Source of the DNA: DMER64 sp049652385 | GTDB lineage: Bacteria; Bacteroidota; Bacteroidia; Bacteroidales; UBA932 | Direction of reading: 5' to 3' | DNA length: 64,000 bases | Assembly (NCBI GenBank): GCA_049652385.1 | Contig: JBASDX010000009.1 | Location: 220,631-284,630, forward strand | Shown: positions 44,467-53,274 of the stretch, in pieces | Numbering within the stretch: the first letter of the stretch is position 1 | How the letters are laid out: every line of letters begins with the position of its first letter | Notes under the pieces: model-generated | Seen by the model: only the letters and a program-made list of their open reading frames with translations | Told to the model about the DNA's origin: nothing | Databases searched by the model: none | Translations under genes and position numbers: made by a program

Positions 44467-44581
44467 CCCAGACTCAATCCGGTGCGCAAGAGTTTTTAAG
44501 TGCTTTTGTAAGCAGCATAAAGCCAGGGTGTTGGAATTTGGTGTGTGTTTTCTTGCGCACCGAATTGAGTTTGGGTGCGCA
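44467..44581. repeat. Long-loop inverted repeat, copy E2 (24-bp arms)
   Basis: Arms 44467-44490 (CCCAGACTCAATCCGGTGCGCAAG) and 44552-44575 are complementary except for one G-T pair and one mismatch. They enclose 61 bp and are followed by a second TGCGCAA. It shares the CTCAA...GGTGCGCA arm core, the 63-nt core spacing and the trailing GCGCAA with E1. It lies between the hipA stop and the flavodiiron promoter and may act as a terminator. Confidence 0.85.
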
Positions 44582-44589
44582 ATTCTTTT

Positions 44590-44597
44590 TATATTCG
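44590..44597 (+). promoter_or_regulatory. -7 promoter box (TATATTCG) of the flavodiiron gene
   Basis: Seven of eight match to TAnnTTTG, 4 nt before ATG 44602. Confidence 0.45.
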
Positions 44598-44601
44598 CAT
44601 T

Positions 44602-45798
44602 ATGAAAACTAAGATTAAAAACAACGTGTACTGGGTTGGAAAAGTGGATTGGGAACTGAAGACTTTCCACGGCAATGAGTATTCCACCCATAAAGGATCT
44701 ACGTACAATTCGTACCTGATACAAGAAGAGAAAACCGTATTGATTGACACCGTCTGGAGTCCTTTTGCCAAGGAGTTTGTGCAAAACCTGCAGAAGGAGA
44801 TTGACCTGAACAAGATTGACTATATCATAGCCAATCATGCCGAGGTGGACCACAGTGGCGGGCTGCCGGAGTTGATGAAATTGATTCCCAATACGCCCAT
44901 CTATTGCACCGCCAACGGAGTCAAGTCTCTGAAAGGCCATTACCACCAGGATTGGGATTTTCGGGTAGTAAAAACAGGCGACAGCCTGGATATCGGAAAC
45001 GGAAAACAGCTGGTGTTTGTGGAAATGCGTATGCTGCACTGGCCCGACAGTATGGCTACGTACATGACGGGGGACAATATCCTGTTCAGCAACGATGCAT
45101 TTGGTCAGCATTACGCCACAGAGCACCTGTACAACGACCTGGTAGATCAGGACGAGCTGTTCCAGGAGTCCATCAAATACTACGCAAACATCCTGACTCC
45201 GTTCAGCTCGCTGGTAGACAAGAAGATTCAGGAAGTACTGGCGCTGGGCGTGCCCATTGACATGATTGCAACCAGCCACGGCGTTATCTGGCGTGACAAC
45301 CCCACGCAGATTGTGGAAAAATACATGGCCTGGTCCCGCAATTACAAGGAAAACCAGATTACCATCCTGTACGATACCATGTGGGAAGGTACCAAACGCA
45401 TGGCAGAGGCCATGGCAGAGGGTATCAAACAGGCCGATGGGGAGGTGACGGTCAAACTGTACAATATTTCCAAGACCGATAAAAACGATATGATTACGCA
45501 GGTGTTTAAATCCAAAGCCATACTGGTAGGTTCTCCCACCATCGGCAAAGGTATCACCAGCGGTACGGCCGGTCTGTTGGAAGAAATTGAAGGCCTCGGC
45601 TTTAAAGATAAAAAAGCGGCAGCTTTTGGTTGCTACGGCTGGAGCGGTGAATCCCCCGCCAAACTGACGGGGTGGCTGGAGCGTGCCGGATTTGAAATCA
45701 TGCTACCGGGTCTGAAGGCCTTGTGGAACCCCACCGACGACGCGATTGCCGAGTGCGTGGCCTTTGGCCGTGAAGTGGCCGCTGCTGCAGATAAATAG
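44602..45798 (+). CDS. Flavodiiron protein (FprA-type O2/NO reductase)
   Basis: 398 aa from ATG 44602. The metallo-beta-lactamase-like domain carries diiron ligands H79, E81, D83 and H84 in 'ANHAEVDHSG', with further ligands in 'MLHWPDSM', 'SNDAFGQH' and 'ATSHGVIWR'. The C-terminal flavodoxin domain (from about 255: 'ITILYDTMWEGTKRMAEAMAEG') binds FMN. These cytosolic enzymes reduce O2 to water or NO to N2O, protecting anaerobes. A DsrE-like gene follows 6 bp downstream in the same operon. Confidence 0.95.
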   Translation: MKTKIKNNVYWVGKVDWELKTFHGNEYSTHKGSTYNSYLIQEEKTVLIDTVWSPFAKEFVQNLQKEIDLNKIDYIIANHAEVDHSGGLPELMKLIPNTPIYCTANGVKSLKGHYHQDWDFRVVKTGDSLDIGNGKQLVFVEMRMLHWPDSMATYMTGDNILFSNDAFGQHYATEHLYNDLVDQDELFQESIKYYANILTPFSSLVDKKIQEVLALGVPIDMIATSHGVIWRDNPTQIVEKYMAWSRNYKENQITILYDTMWEGTKRMAEAMAEGIKQADGEVTVKLYNISKTDKNDMITQVFKSKAILVGSPTIGKGITSGTAGLLEEIEGLGFKDKKAAAFGCYGWSGESPAKLTGWLERAGFEIMLPGLKALWNPTDDAIAECVAFGREVAAAADK

Positions 45799-45804
45799 GG
45801 TGGT

Positions 45805-46161
45805 ATGAAAATCCTGATTGTATTTAACAGAGAACCGTATGACGGTTCCGATGTGACGTGGAACGGCCTGCGTTTGGCCCAGACGTTGCACAAGGAAGGT
45901 CATACGGTCAGGATTTTCTTGATGAACGATTCCGTGGATCTGGCACGGGAGGTTTGTAAGAAACCGGACAGCTACGACCAGGATCTGGTGCAAATGCTTA
46001 AAGGACTGATTGCAGAGGGAGTGGAAGTACACGTTTGCGGAACGTGTATGGCCCGGTGCGGTATCCACAGGAATCATCCGTATTACGAGGGGGCTCAATC
46101 TTCTACCATGAAGACCCTGGCAGCGTGGGTTACGGAAAGCGACCGCGTGCTGACTTTTTAA
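45805..46161 (+). CDS. DsrE/DsrF-like sulfur-relay family protein
   Basis: 118 aa with a Rossmann-like alpha/beta fold: 'MKILIVFNREPYDGSDVTWNGLRLAQTLHKEGHTVRIFLMND'. The 'VCGTCMARCGI' segment holds three cysteines where DsrE-family proteins carry the active cysteine. It is co-transcribed with the flavodiiron protein, so it may help in redox or sulfur handling under oxidative stress. Function is not proven. Confidence 0.8.
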   Translation: MKILIVFNREPYDGSDVTWNGLRLAQTLHKEGHTVRIFLMNDSVDLAREVCKKPDSYDQDLVQMLKGLIAEGVEVHVCGTCMARCGIHRNHPYYEGAQSSTMKTLAAWVTESDRVLTF

Positions 46162-46188
46162 GTATTTCTTTTAAGTGGGAAAATAGAA

Positions 46189-46226
46189 AAAGCCGTTCAA
46201 AAATGGAAAGGAACGGCTTCTTCATT
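46189..46226 (+). terminator. Intrinsic terminator after the flavodiiron-DsrE operon
   Basis: AAGCCGTTC (46190-46198) pairs with GAACGGCTT (46211-46219), followed by CTTCATT. The T tract is weak. Confidence 0.65.
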
Positions 46227-46411
46227 CATTATGATGCCGCAAAATTAGGCAGTCTTTTACGATTAAACAAATAGAGTGCTAGTCTGAAAAGAAGGAGTTT
46301 TCAACAAAAGCACCCTGTTTTCTAACAAATCTGCTCAAAAATCTTCCTATTACCTCATATCTGGATTCGTCCACCCCACCCCTAACAACTACAATTCTTA
46401 CCCGTAACCCA

Positions 46412-46870
46412 TCACCTAAAATCCCAGGGGGCTACGGGATGGGGATCTTTCCAAAGCCCTACGCGCCCGGCCCGGGCTTGTTCTTCCAGCTCGGCGTAAA
46501 GCGGGGTCTTGTCGTATTTTTTATAATGCCAGGCCATGCCCCGGCGTATCATTTCTGCGGATACGTCCTTGATTTTACGTGTTCTTACCGTTACCACATA
46601 ACGTCCCCAGGGGTCACGGGAATGCACGATGACGGTTACGCGTTGTCCGTGGATCATTTCTTTGAGTGCCTGGGTAGACACGCTGCCGAAGGCTTGTTTC
46701 CGTTCCGGAGCGTCTATGGCGTTCATGCGGAAGCGGATTTGTAATTTGTCGCGGTTGATGGCCGTGAACGTATCCCCGTCCGTAATACCTACCACTTTAA
46801 CTTTGAATTGCTGTGCCTGCAAGAGGGTAGCAGTGCACAGCAATACAAGCAGGATAATCCATTTTCTCAT
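46412..46870 (-). CDS. Exported thermonuclease-family (SNase-like) nuclease
   Basis: 152 aa. A signal peptide (MRKWIILLVLLCTATLLQAQ) is followed by an SNase OB fold: 'VVGITDGDTF', 'IRFRMNAIDAPERKQAFG' and 'PWGRYVVTVRT', which hold the catalytic Asp/Arg/Glu pattern. It likely degrades DNA/RNA in the periplasm or outside the cell. It ends without a clear terminator; 185 bp of non-coding sequence separate it from the DsrE operon terminator. Confidence 0.9.
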   Translation of the reverse strand: MRKWIILLVLLCTATLLQAQQFKVKVVGITDGDTFTAINRDKLQIRFRMNAIDAPERKQAFGSVSTQALKEMIHGQRVTVIVHSRDPWGRYVVTVRTRKIKDVSAEMIRRGMAWHYKKYDKTPLYAELEEQARAGRVGLWKDPHPVAPWDFR

Positions 46871-46882
46871 ACCGGCAGCGGC

Positions 46883-47302
46883 TTATTCTTCTGTTTTGCT
46901 TTTTCCACCGGGTCCTACGTATTCTGATTTTCCAAAACCAAGAATGGCTGTGAAAATAACCGGGAAGAATATGAGGCCTACGGTAAAAGCGGCCGTTTTC
47001 CCAAAACTTTTGCTCAGCATGTTGTACATCCAGATGACGAATACGATGTTTACAATGGGTATGAGGAACAGCAGAATCCACCACCAGGGTTTACCTACTA
47101 TCCGTAACAATACCAACGTATCGTATACGGGGATCAGACAGGCCCAGCCGGGCTGATCTGCCTTTCTGTAAATAAACCATAAGGCTACGGTTTTAATGAC
47201 ATTGGCATTTAAAGCAATAAAAAATACTGAAATAAATAACGGTATCATAAAAGCCAGCATTGCAGTACCTGCTCCCGGCAGGTTATCAAAAAAGCAGTCC
47301 AT
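46883..47302 (-). CDS. DUF5684-type small membrane protein
   Basis: 139 aa from ATG 47302, with four or so hydrophobic segments. 'KADQPGWACLIPVYDTLVLLRIVGKPWWWILLFLIP' is typical of the DUF5684/signal-peptidase-I-associated small membrane proteins. Function unknown. It lies 12 bp upstream of the nuclease gene on the same strand. Confidence 0.7.
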   Translation of the reverse strand: MDCFFDNLPGAGTAMLAFMIPLFISVFFIALNANVIKTVALWFIYRKADQPGWACLIPVYDTLVLLRIVGKPWWWILLFLIPIVNIVFVIWMYNMLSKSFGKTAAFTVGLIFFPVIFTAILGFGKSEYVGPGGKSKTEE

Positions 47303-47387
47303 GATTGTAATTTTAAGGTTAATAATCAAGGGGTCACATAGTTGGCAATATACAAAAAATTCGACACAGAACAACGCTCTTTTTTAG

Positions 47388-47395
47388 TATATTTG
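47388..47395 (+). promoter_or_regulatory. -7 promoter box (TATATTTG) of the OsmC gene
   Basis: Exact TAnnTTTG match, ending 4 nt before ATG 47400. It predicts a leaderless transcript. Confidence 0.55.
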
Positions 47396-47399
47396 TAAT

Positions 47400-47822
47400 A
47401 TGGGAAAAATAGATAATGTATCAGCCAAATGGCTGGAAGAGATGGTTTTTGAAACCACTGTTGATGGTCATCAGCTTTTGATTGACTCGGATCCGTCGTT
47501 TGGCGGGCAAAACAAAGGGCCAAAGCCCAAGCCTTTTATGTTGGCGGCCTTAGCCGGATGTACTGCTATGGATGTCATTTCTATTTTAAAGAAAATGCGG
47601 GTGGTACCGGAGAAATTTGAAGTAAAAGTAGAGGGACAACTCACCGATGAGCATCCAAAACATTACGAGAGGATCCACGTGATTTATGAGTTTACCGGGG
47701 AAAACCTGCCTATGGATAAACTCAAAAGAGCGGTAGATTTATCCGAAAACTCGTATTGCGGCGTGATGCACGTATACCGTAAAGCCTTGGAGCTTACTTC
47801 CGAAATTGTAATTAAAACGTAA
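47400..47822 (+). CDS. OsmC/Ohr-family thiol peroxidase-like protein
   Basis: 140 aa. The two redox cysteines are C54 ('LAGCTAMD') and C120 ('NSYCGV'). The fold matches the YhfA-like OsmC subgroup ('PKPFMLAALAGCTAMDVISILKKM'). The family reduces organic hydroperoxides. It is followed by yjbQ 26 bp later and then the recDCB genes on the same strand. Confidence 0.9.
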   Translation: MGKIDNVSAKWLEEMVFETTVDGHQLLIDSDPSFGGQNKGPKPKPFMLAALAGCTAMDVISILKKMRVVPEKFEVKVEGQLTDEHPKHYERIHVIYEFTGENLPMDKLKRAVDLSENSYCGVMHVYRKALELTSEIVIKT

Positions 47823-47848
47823 AATCGAAAACCTAAACCTAAGACGTT

Positions 47849-48265
47849 ATGAGAACATACAGAAAAGAATTTGTAGTGGAGACATCTACGCGCCGAGCGT
47901 TTTTAAACATCACGCCTCAGGTGGTCAAATGCCTGGAAGAAAGCGGCATTCAGGAAGGATTGCTGTTGTGTAATTCCATGCACATTACCTCCAGCGTGTT
48001 TATTAACGACGACGAATCGGGTCTTCATTACGATTTTGAGAAATGGCTGGAACACCTGGCCCCGGAAAAACCGTACGCCCAATACCGCCATAACGGTCTG
48101 GAAAACAACGCCGACGCACATTTAAAACGCCAGGTTATGGGCAGGGAAGTAGTCATTGCCGTGACAAAAGGCCGCCTGGATTTTGGCACTTGGGAGCAGA
48201 TTTTCTACGGCGAATTTGACGGCATGCGTAAAAAACGCATTCTTGTAAAAATCATAGGTGAATAA
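47849..48265 (+). CDS. YjbQ/UPF0047 family protein
   Basis: 138 aa. 'GIQEGLLLCNSMHITSSVFINDDESGLHYDFEKWLEHLAP' and 'NNADAHLKRQVMGREVVIAVTKGRLDFGTWEQIFYGEFDG' are the UPF0047 signature with conserved His/Glu residues. Members have weak thiamine-phosphate synthase activity, and the physiological role is unsettled. It ends 6 bp before recD. Confidence 0.9.
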   Translation: MRTYRKEFVVETSTRRAFLNITPQVVKCLEESGIQEGLLLCNSMHITSSVFINDDESGLHYDFEKWLEHLAPEKPYAQYRHNGLENNADAHLKRQVMGREVVIAVTKGRLDFGTWEQIFYGEFDGMRKKRILVKIIGE

Positions 48266-48271
48266 CTATCT

Positions 48272-49936
48272 ATGAAAGACCTTCCTCACAAGGTTTTTGC
48301 GGACTTCTTTGAACAACGGCAGCCGGGCCTTGGTGCTTTGGCCCGTCTTGTTTTGCAGAAGCTGGAGGAGGGGCACCTCTGTCTTGATCTGAGCACTTTG
48401 CAACAGACTGAATCCGGTGATTATATTCCATCAGCCATCCTGCGTCCCGGACCGTACGTGACCGACAATCCTAAAGAGGTAAAACCGTTTGTACTGTATG
48501 GCGGGAACGTATATTTTCAACGGTATTTCAAATACGAATCTATCATTGTTCAAAAAATAAAGGCGCTGGTACAGGAAGAACAACATGGGCAGCAAGAGCG
48601 GCAAGAGTTGCTGTACCAACATTTCTCACAGCAAGAGGTACAACAGATGCTGCCGGCGTTGCTCAACCACTTTTGCATCATCACGGGCGGGCCGGGCACG
48701 GGTAAAACCACACTCATTGGTAAGGTGCTGGAAATCTTGTACACCATTGACCCCGACTTGAAAGTGGCCCTGGCGGCTCCTACGGGAAAAGCCGCCGCCC
48801 GCATGAACGAATCTTTGGCCGCCTTGAAAAACAAGTTCTCCCAAATCCCGGCTGCATCTACGGTACACAGGCTGTTGGGAGCCATACAAGGCAGTGTGTT
48901 TTTTAAACACCACGCCGAACGTTTACTGGAATACGATTTGATTATTATAGACGAATCGTCCATGATTGACGGGGCGCTGATGGCTAAACTTCTGGATGCC
49001 GTAGACCCAAAAAAACGGATTGTGTTTCTGGGGGATAAAGACCAGCTGGCTTCCGTAGAGGCGGGCAGTGTGTTTGGGGATTTGTGCAATGCGGCTTTCA
49101 CAAAAGGTTCTGTTATAGAAAACCACATCATCCATCTGACAAAAAGCCACCGGTTTAACCCGGAAAAAGGCATTGGGCTGTTTAGCCGCTCCGTACTGGA
49201 AGGAGACACAAGTTGTGTACAGCAGTTTACAGATAACCCCGATCAGGAATTGAGTATTGATACCCGGTACAGCCAAACGGCGTTCGAAGATTATATAAAA
49301 GAGTACCTGGAATACATCCGGGAGCCGGATACGGCCAAAGCATTGGAAAAGCTCAACCGGGTGAAGGTTCTTTGCGCTGTGCGGGAAGGACCTTACGGCG
49401 TCTACCACACCAACCGCCGTATAGAAGACTATTTGACCGAACAGACCCGCGGGAATGAAGCATACCATTCCATACGCCCCATGTATGGTTTTTATCACAA
49501 TCAGCCTGTTATGGTAACGGCCAACAGGTACGATCTGGGGCTGTTCAACGGGGACGTGGGCCTTATCCGCTACGAATATCCCCCGCAGCCGGGTGCAGCA
49601 CCTCCACCGTTGTACGCCTGGTTTCCGGGACCGGAGGGAACGTTGCTGAAAGTGCCGCCCGGATACCTGACCGGTTACGAAACGGTATTTGCCATGACCG
49701 TTAACAAGAGCCAGGGCTCGGAAGCCGATAGGATTTTGGTGTTGCTACCCGAGCAAAAAGAAATACAGCTGCTTACGCGGGAGCTGCTCTATACGGCTGT
49801 CACGCGCGCCAAGAAGCAAGTGTTGGTGCAAGGTACGCAGGAAGTCCTGGAACATGCCATCCGGCAAAAGATCACGCGTATTTCAGGACTGGAAGCCCGT
49901 TTACAAAATAAAAACGATGACATATGGGAGCCGTAA
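48272..49936 (+). CDS. recD: Exodeoxyribonuclease V alpha subunit (RecD helicase)
   Basis: 554 aa SF1B helicase. Walker A is 'IITGGPGTGKTTLIGKVLE' (near residue 135), with 'AAPTGKAAARMNESL' (motif Ia), 'IIDESSMIDGALMAKLL' (Walker B), 'LGDKDQLASVEAGSVFGDL' and 'FAMTVNKSQGSEADRILVLLP'. It is the 5'-3' motor of RecBCD. Order here is recD-recC-recB with 13- and 4-bp overlaps, so the operon is complete. It is slightly shorter than the E. coli subunit (~608). Confidence 0.93.
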   Translation: MKDLPHKVFADFFEQRQPGLGALARLVLQKLEEGHLCLDLSTLQQTESGDYIPSAILRPGPYVTDNPKEVKPFVLYGGNVYFQRYFKYESIIVQKIKALVQEEQHGQQERQELLYQHFSQQEVQQMLPALLNHFCIITGGPGTGKTTLIGKVLEILYTIDPDLKVALAAPTGKAAARMNESLAALKNKFSQIPAASTVHRLLGAIQGSVFFKHHAERLLEYDLIIIDESSMIDGALMAKLLDAVDPKKRIVFLGDKDQLASVEAGSVFGDLCNAAFTKGSVIENHIIHLTKSHRFNPEKGIGLFSRSVLEGDTSCVQQFTDNPDQELSIDTRYSQTAFEDYIKEYLEYIREPDTAKALEKLNRVKVLCAVREGPYGVYHTNRRIEDYLTEQTRGNEAYHSIRPMYGFYHNQPVMVTANRYDLGLFNGDVGLIRYEYPPQPGAAPPPLYAWFPGPEGTLLKVPPGYLTGYETVFAMTVNKSQGSEADRILVLLPEQKEIQLLTRELLYTAVTRAKKQVLVQGTQEVLEHAIRQKITRISGLEARLQNKNDDIWEP

Positions 49937-52900
49937 TCTATCACGCAGACAGGCCCGAGCCTCTGTGGCAGGCGTTGGCAGACACGCTCCGTGCCGAGGG
50001 TGAGGTGTTTCAAATGGAATACATCGTTACCCAGACAGAGGGGATGGAAAACCGGCTGAAAACGGAACTGGCCCGTAAAAACGGCATCTTTGCCCATTAT
50101 ACGTTCCTCAAGCAAGACCATATCCTGGAGCTGCTTTATACGGAGTTAACGGGGAAACAGGCTTATTCGGCCGCTGTTCCTCCGGCATTGTACCGGCTGC
50201 TGGGTTCAGAGGATTTTAAACATCGTTTTCCGCACATAGCTGCCTATTATGACGTAGACAACGAGCAGGAAGCACACCTGAAGCGCATACAACTGGCCGG
50301 TAAAACGGCCGACTTGCTGGACCAATACCAGGTATACCGCAGTGAAATGGTGCTGGGGTGGGAAAATGCAAAGGAGCAATCTCCCGCAGCCCGGCAGACG
50401 GCAAGTACCGGCGAGAGCAGGTTTCCGGTTGAGCGGGGGGCAGTACGTTTAAGAGAAGTGGTAGAGGAAAAACAGCCCGTGCAGCAGGAGCACGAAGCGT
50501 GGCAGAGGTGGCTGTGGCTCGCTTTACGCGAAACGTTCCCGTGGTACGTACCCAAGCACCGGATGCGGGCCGAAGTCCTTCGCCTGCTGCAAGACGAGGA
50601 AGCCCGGGAGAAGGTACGCCGCCTGCTGCCTCGGCTTACTTTATTTGGACTTTCCATTTTCACGCCGTTCTATACGCAGGTGCTCAATGCATTGGCGCAA
50701 GTTACCGACGTGCATTACTACATGGTGCTTCCCGGGGTGCAGGTACTCGATAAAGAGGCGTTTGACAATCCGCTGAATGCGGCTTTGGGCGGCAACTACA
50801 AGGTATTGGCCCATACGCTTCCACAGCCGGCACAGTGGGTAGAAATTCCTTCCGAGTCAGTGGAAAGCAGAAGCCTGGAGCCGGAAGGCATAGAGCCATC
50901 CGGCAGCCCGACGACGCTGCTGGGCATGCTGCAAGAGAGCCTGCGCTGGGACAATCTGGAAGGTGGTTTTGTGACGCAGAACCTGGCGGAGGATGGAACG
51001 CTCGTTATCAACGGGGCGTACACACCTGTGCGGGAAGTAGAAATTTTCTACAACTACCTGGTAGATTTGATGGACAAGGGAGTAGGTTTGACGCCGGACC
51101 GGGTGCTGGTGCTGGTCCCCGATTTGGATACGTACACTCCCTATATCAAAGCCGTTTTTGACAATGCCCCCTATCCCATTCCGTATTACATTGGCGGAGA
51201 AAAGAAAAATGCGGCCGATACCGTTACACAGGCATTGGCGCAGTTGCTGGCTTTTGACGGTCTGGACGCTTATCCGGCAGAAGAGGTGGTGGCGCTGCTG
51301 GAAGAAAAACGCATCCGCCGCAAATACGGTATTGAAAATACGGCGTACGTACGAGAGACGGTCAAAAACGCCAACATCCGTTTTGGATTGGAAAACAAAG
51401 CCGCTGACCAGACACAATACGTAGGCTGGGCGTACGGTCTGGAGAAAATCATCATGGGCTTTGCCGTGTACGATGACCGTCCCATGCCCTCGGTCCTGCC
51501 CGGCGCCACGTTTTACCCCCGGCAGGAAACGGAAACGGCGGCGGCCTACGATATATTCCGCCTGAAAGCCTTCCTGGACGATTTGGTGTATTACGCCGGG
51601 CAGCAGAAAGAGCGCAAAAGTTTCAGCGGATGGAAAACGTTTTTGCTGGAAGAGGTCTTGGAGCGCTCCGTGGCGTATTCTTTTGCAGACGAAGAGGAGC
51701 TTACTCGGTTATACAAAGACCTGGAGTACATGGAAAAAGTGTACGACGACCAGGAGATTCCCTTTTCTGTGTTCCGATATTTGGTTATGGAACGCCTTGG
51801 GCAAGAGACCCTTTCCGGAGCGTATGCGGCCGGGCGGGTATCGTTCCTTCCGGTGATTCCGGGCCGAGGCCTTCCGGCACAGGTAGTGGCGTTTTTAGGC
51901 ATGAACCGCGATGTGTTTCCCAGAAGGGACGTGAGCCTGGGTTTTGATTTGATGCAGGATGAGCCGATGGCAGGTGACCGCAGCAAAAAAGAAAACGACA
52001 AGATGGCTTTTTTGGAGAGCCTGATGGCCGCGGAATCGTATTTTTACGTGAGCTACATTGGAAAAGATACGGCAACGAACGAAGTGCTGCCCCCGTCGCT
52101 CGTAGTAGACCAGCTGCTCGATTATCTGGAACACCTGGCCTGCGCAGACCTGCGGCCTCGGATAAAAGATCTGGTATACGCAGCCCATCCCCTGCACGGA
52201 TTCAGCAGCCGGTACAAGGTGAAAGACAAACGGCTGTATACGTATTTATTCGCCCCTACGGCCGTCGGACAGGAAAAGCTTTCGGCCGCATCCGAAAGTA
52301 CTTTGGCGACCGGACAGCAAGACCCGTTTTTTGCAGGTGAGGATGCAGCTGTTCCGGCAGATCCGGTCATGGCTCCCACGGCTGCCGAACAGGTACAAAC
52401 AGGTGCGGTGGATTTGGATGCGTTTTGCCGCTTTTTTGTTCATCCTATTGAGTGGTACTACCAGAAGGTGCTGGGTATCCGGTACGACGACCCGGAACCG
52501 CCTCTTCCGGAAAACGAGCTGTTTGATCTGGACGGCTTGCAACTCTGGACTTTGAAAAAGCAGGTTTTTGATTCAGCTGTCCGGGGAGGCTTTATTGATG
52601 CGGCTCACCTGGAGGAATTAAAAGACAAAGGCGTAAAAGACGGGATACTTCCGCTGGCCGGTGTAGCCGATTTGCAAATCAAAAAGGTCCTGGAAGATAC
52701 AGAAGGTCTGCGAAGCGCCTGGAAAGAACGTCTGAAAGATGCTTTACCGCATACCTTTCCCGTAGATATTACGGTGAACGGATTGCAGATACAAGGGAGT
52801 GTAGATACCATCTACAACGGAATGCTGTATGATTTTTCGTTATCTAAAACCATAGAAAAACAACAGGTGAAGACCCGGATTGCCCATCTGGTATTATCGG

Positions 52901-53274
52901 CATGTGGCTTTACAGGTGGTGTAATACTGTTTACAAAAGACGGAGACATTTTGGAAGCCCCGGCCGTTGATCAGGCTACAGCCCTGGAACGGATGAAAGA
53001 GCTGGCAGGCTTATACCAAAGGGGACAAACGGAGCGGCTGCCCATTGTGCTGAACGCAGTAGCAGCTGCTATGACAAAAGACACTTCAGAAAAACAGATG
53101 ACCGAGTATAGGAACAAAACAAAGGAAAAAGCAGAGGGTAATATATATGCCCATCAGCCTGCAGATGCTTACGTGGCCCGGGCCTGGGAAGAAGAGGTGT
53201 TTGAGGGGGATGAAGAGGCGCTGGCTGAGCTGATAGAAACCTATTACCATATATTAATCGAGCCCTGGGAATGA
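49924..53274 (+). CDS. recC: Exodeoxyribonuclease V gamma subunit (RecC)
   Basis: 1116 aa. The N-terminus 'YIVTQTEGMENRLKTELARKNGIFAHYTFLKQDHIL' is RecC-like, as is 'LTLFGLSIFTPFYTQVLNALAQVTDVHYYMVLPG'. The C-terminus holds a degenerate nuclease-like domain ('VDLDAFCRFFVHPIEWYYQKVLGI'). RecC recognises Chi and splits the duplex. It sits between recD and recB with overlaps at both ends. AddB is excluded because recD and a RecB with its own nuclease domain are present. Confidence 0.88.
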   Translation: MGAVIYHADRPEPLWQALADTLRAEGEVFQMEYIVTQTEGMENRLKTELARKNGIFAHYTFLKQDHILELLYTELTGKQAYSAAVPPALYRLLGSEDFKHRFPHIAAYYDVDNEQEAHLKRIQLAGKTADLLDQYQVYRSEMVLGWENAKEQSPAARQTASTGESRFPVERGAVRLREVVEEKQPVQQEHEAWQRWLWLALRETFPWYVPKHRMRAEVLRLLQDEEAREKVRRLLPRLTLFGLSIFTPFYTQVLNALAQVTDVHYYMVLPGVQVLDKEAFDNPLNAALGGNYKVLAHTLPQPAQWVEIPSESVESRSLEPEGIEPSGSPTTLLGMLQESLRWDNLEGGFVTQNLAEDGTLVINGAYTPVREVEIFYNYLVDLMDKGVGLTPDRVLVLVPDLDTYTPYIKAVFDNAPYPIPYYIGGEKKNAADTVTQALAQLLAFDGLDAYPAEEVVALLEEKRIRRKYGIENTAYVRETVKNANIRFGLENKAADQTQYVGWAYGLEKIIMGFAVYDDRPMPSVLPGATFYPRQETETAAAYDIFRLKAFLDDLVYYAGQQKERKSFSGWKTFLLEEVLERSVAYSFADEEELTRLYKDLEYMEKVYDDQEIPFSVFRYLVMERLGQETLSGAYAAGRVSFLPVIPGRGLPAQVVAFLGMNRDVFPRRDVSLGFDLMQDEPMAGDRSKKENDKMAFLESLMAAESYFYVSYIGKDTATNEVLPPSLVVDQLLDYLEHLACADLRPRIKDLVYAAHPLHGFSSRYKVKDKRLYTYLFAPTAVGQEKLSAASESTLATGQQDPFFAGEDAAVPADPVMAPTAAEQVQTGAVDLDAFCRFFVHPIEWYYQKVLGIRYDDPEPPLPENELFDLDGLQLWTLKKQVFDSAVRGGFIDAAHLEELKDKGVKDGILPLAGVADLQIKKVLEDTEGLRSAWKERLKDALPHTFPVDITVNGLQIQGSVDTIYNGMLYDFSLSKTIEKQQVKTRIAHLVLSACGFTGGVILFTKDGDILEAPAVDQATALERMKELAGLYQRGQTERLPIVLNAVAAAMTKDTSEKQMTEYRNKTKEKAEGNIYAHQPADAYVARAWEEEVFEGDEEALAELIETYYHILIEPWE

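Noticed and set aside
44386..45279. 297-codon open frame on the minus strand
   Set aside because: Antisense to hipA and the flavodiiron gene, and it crosses the E2 inverted repeat; not a gene.
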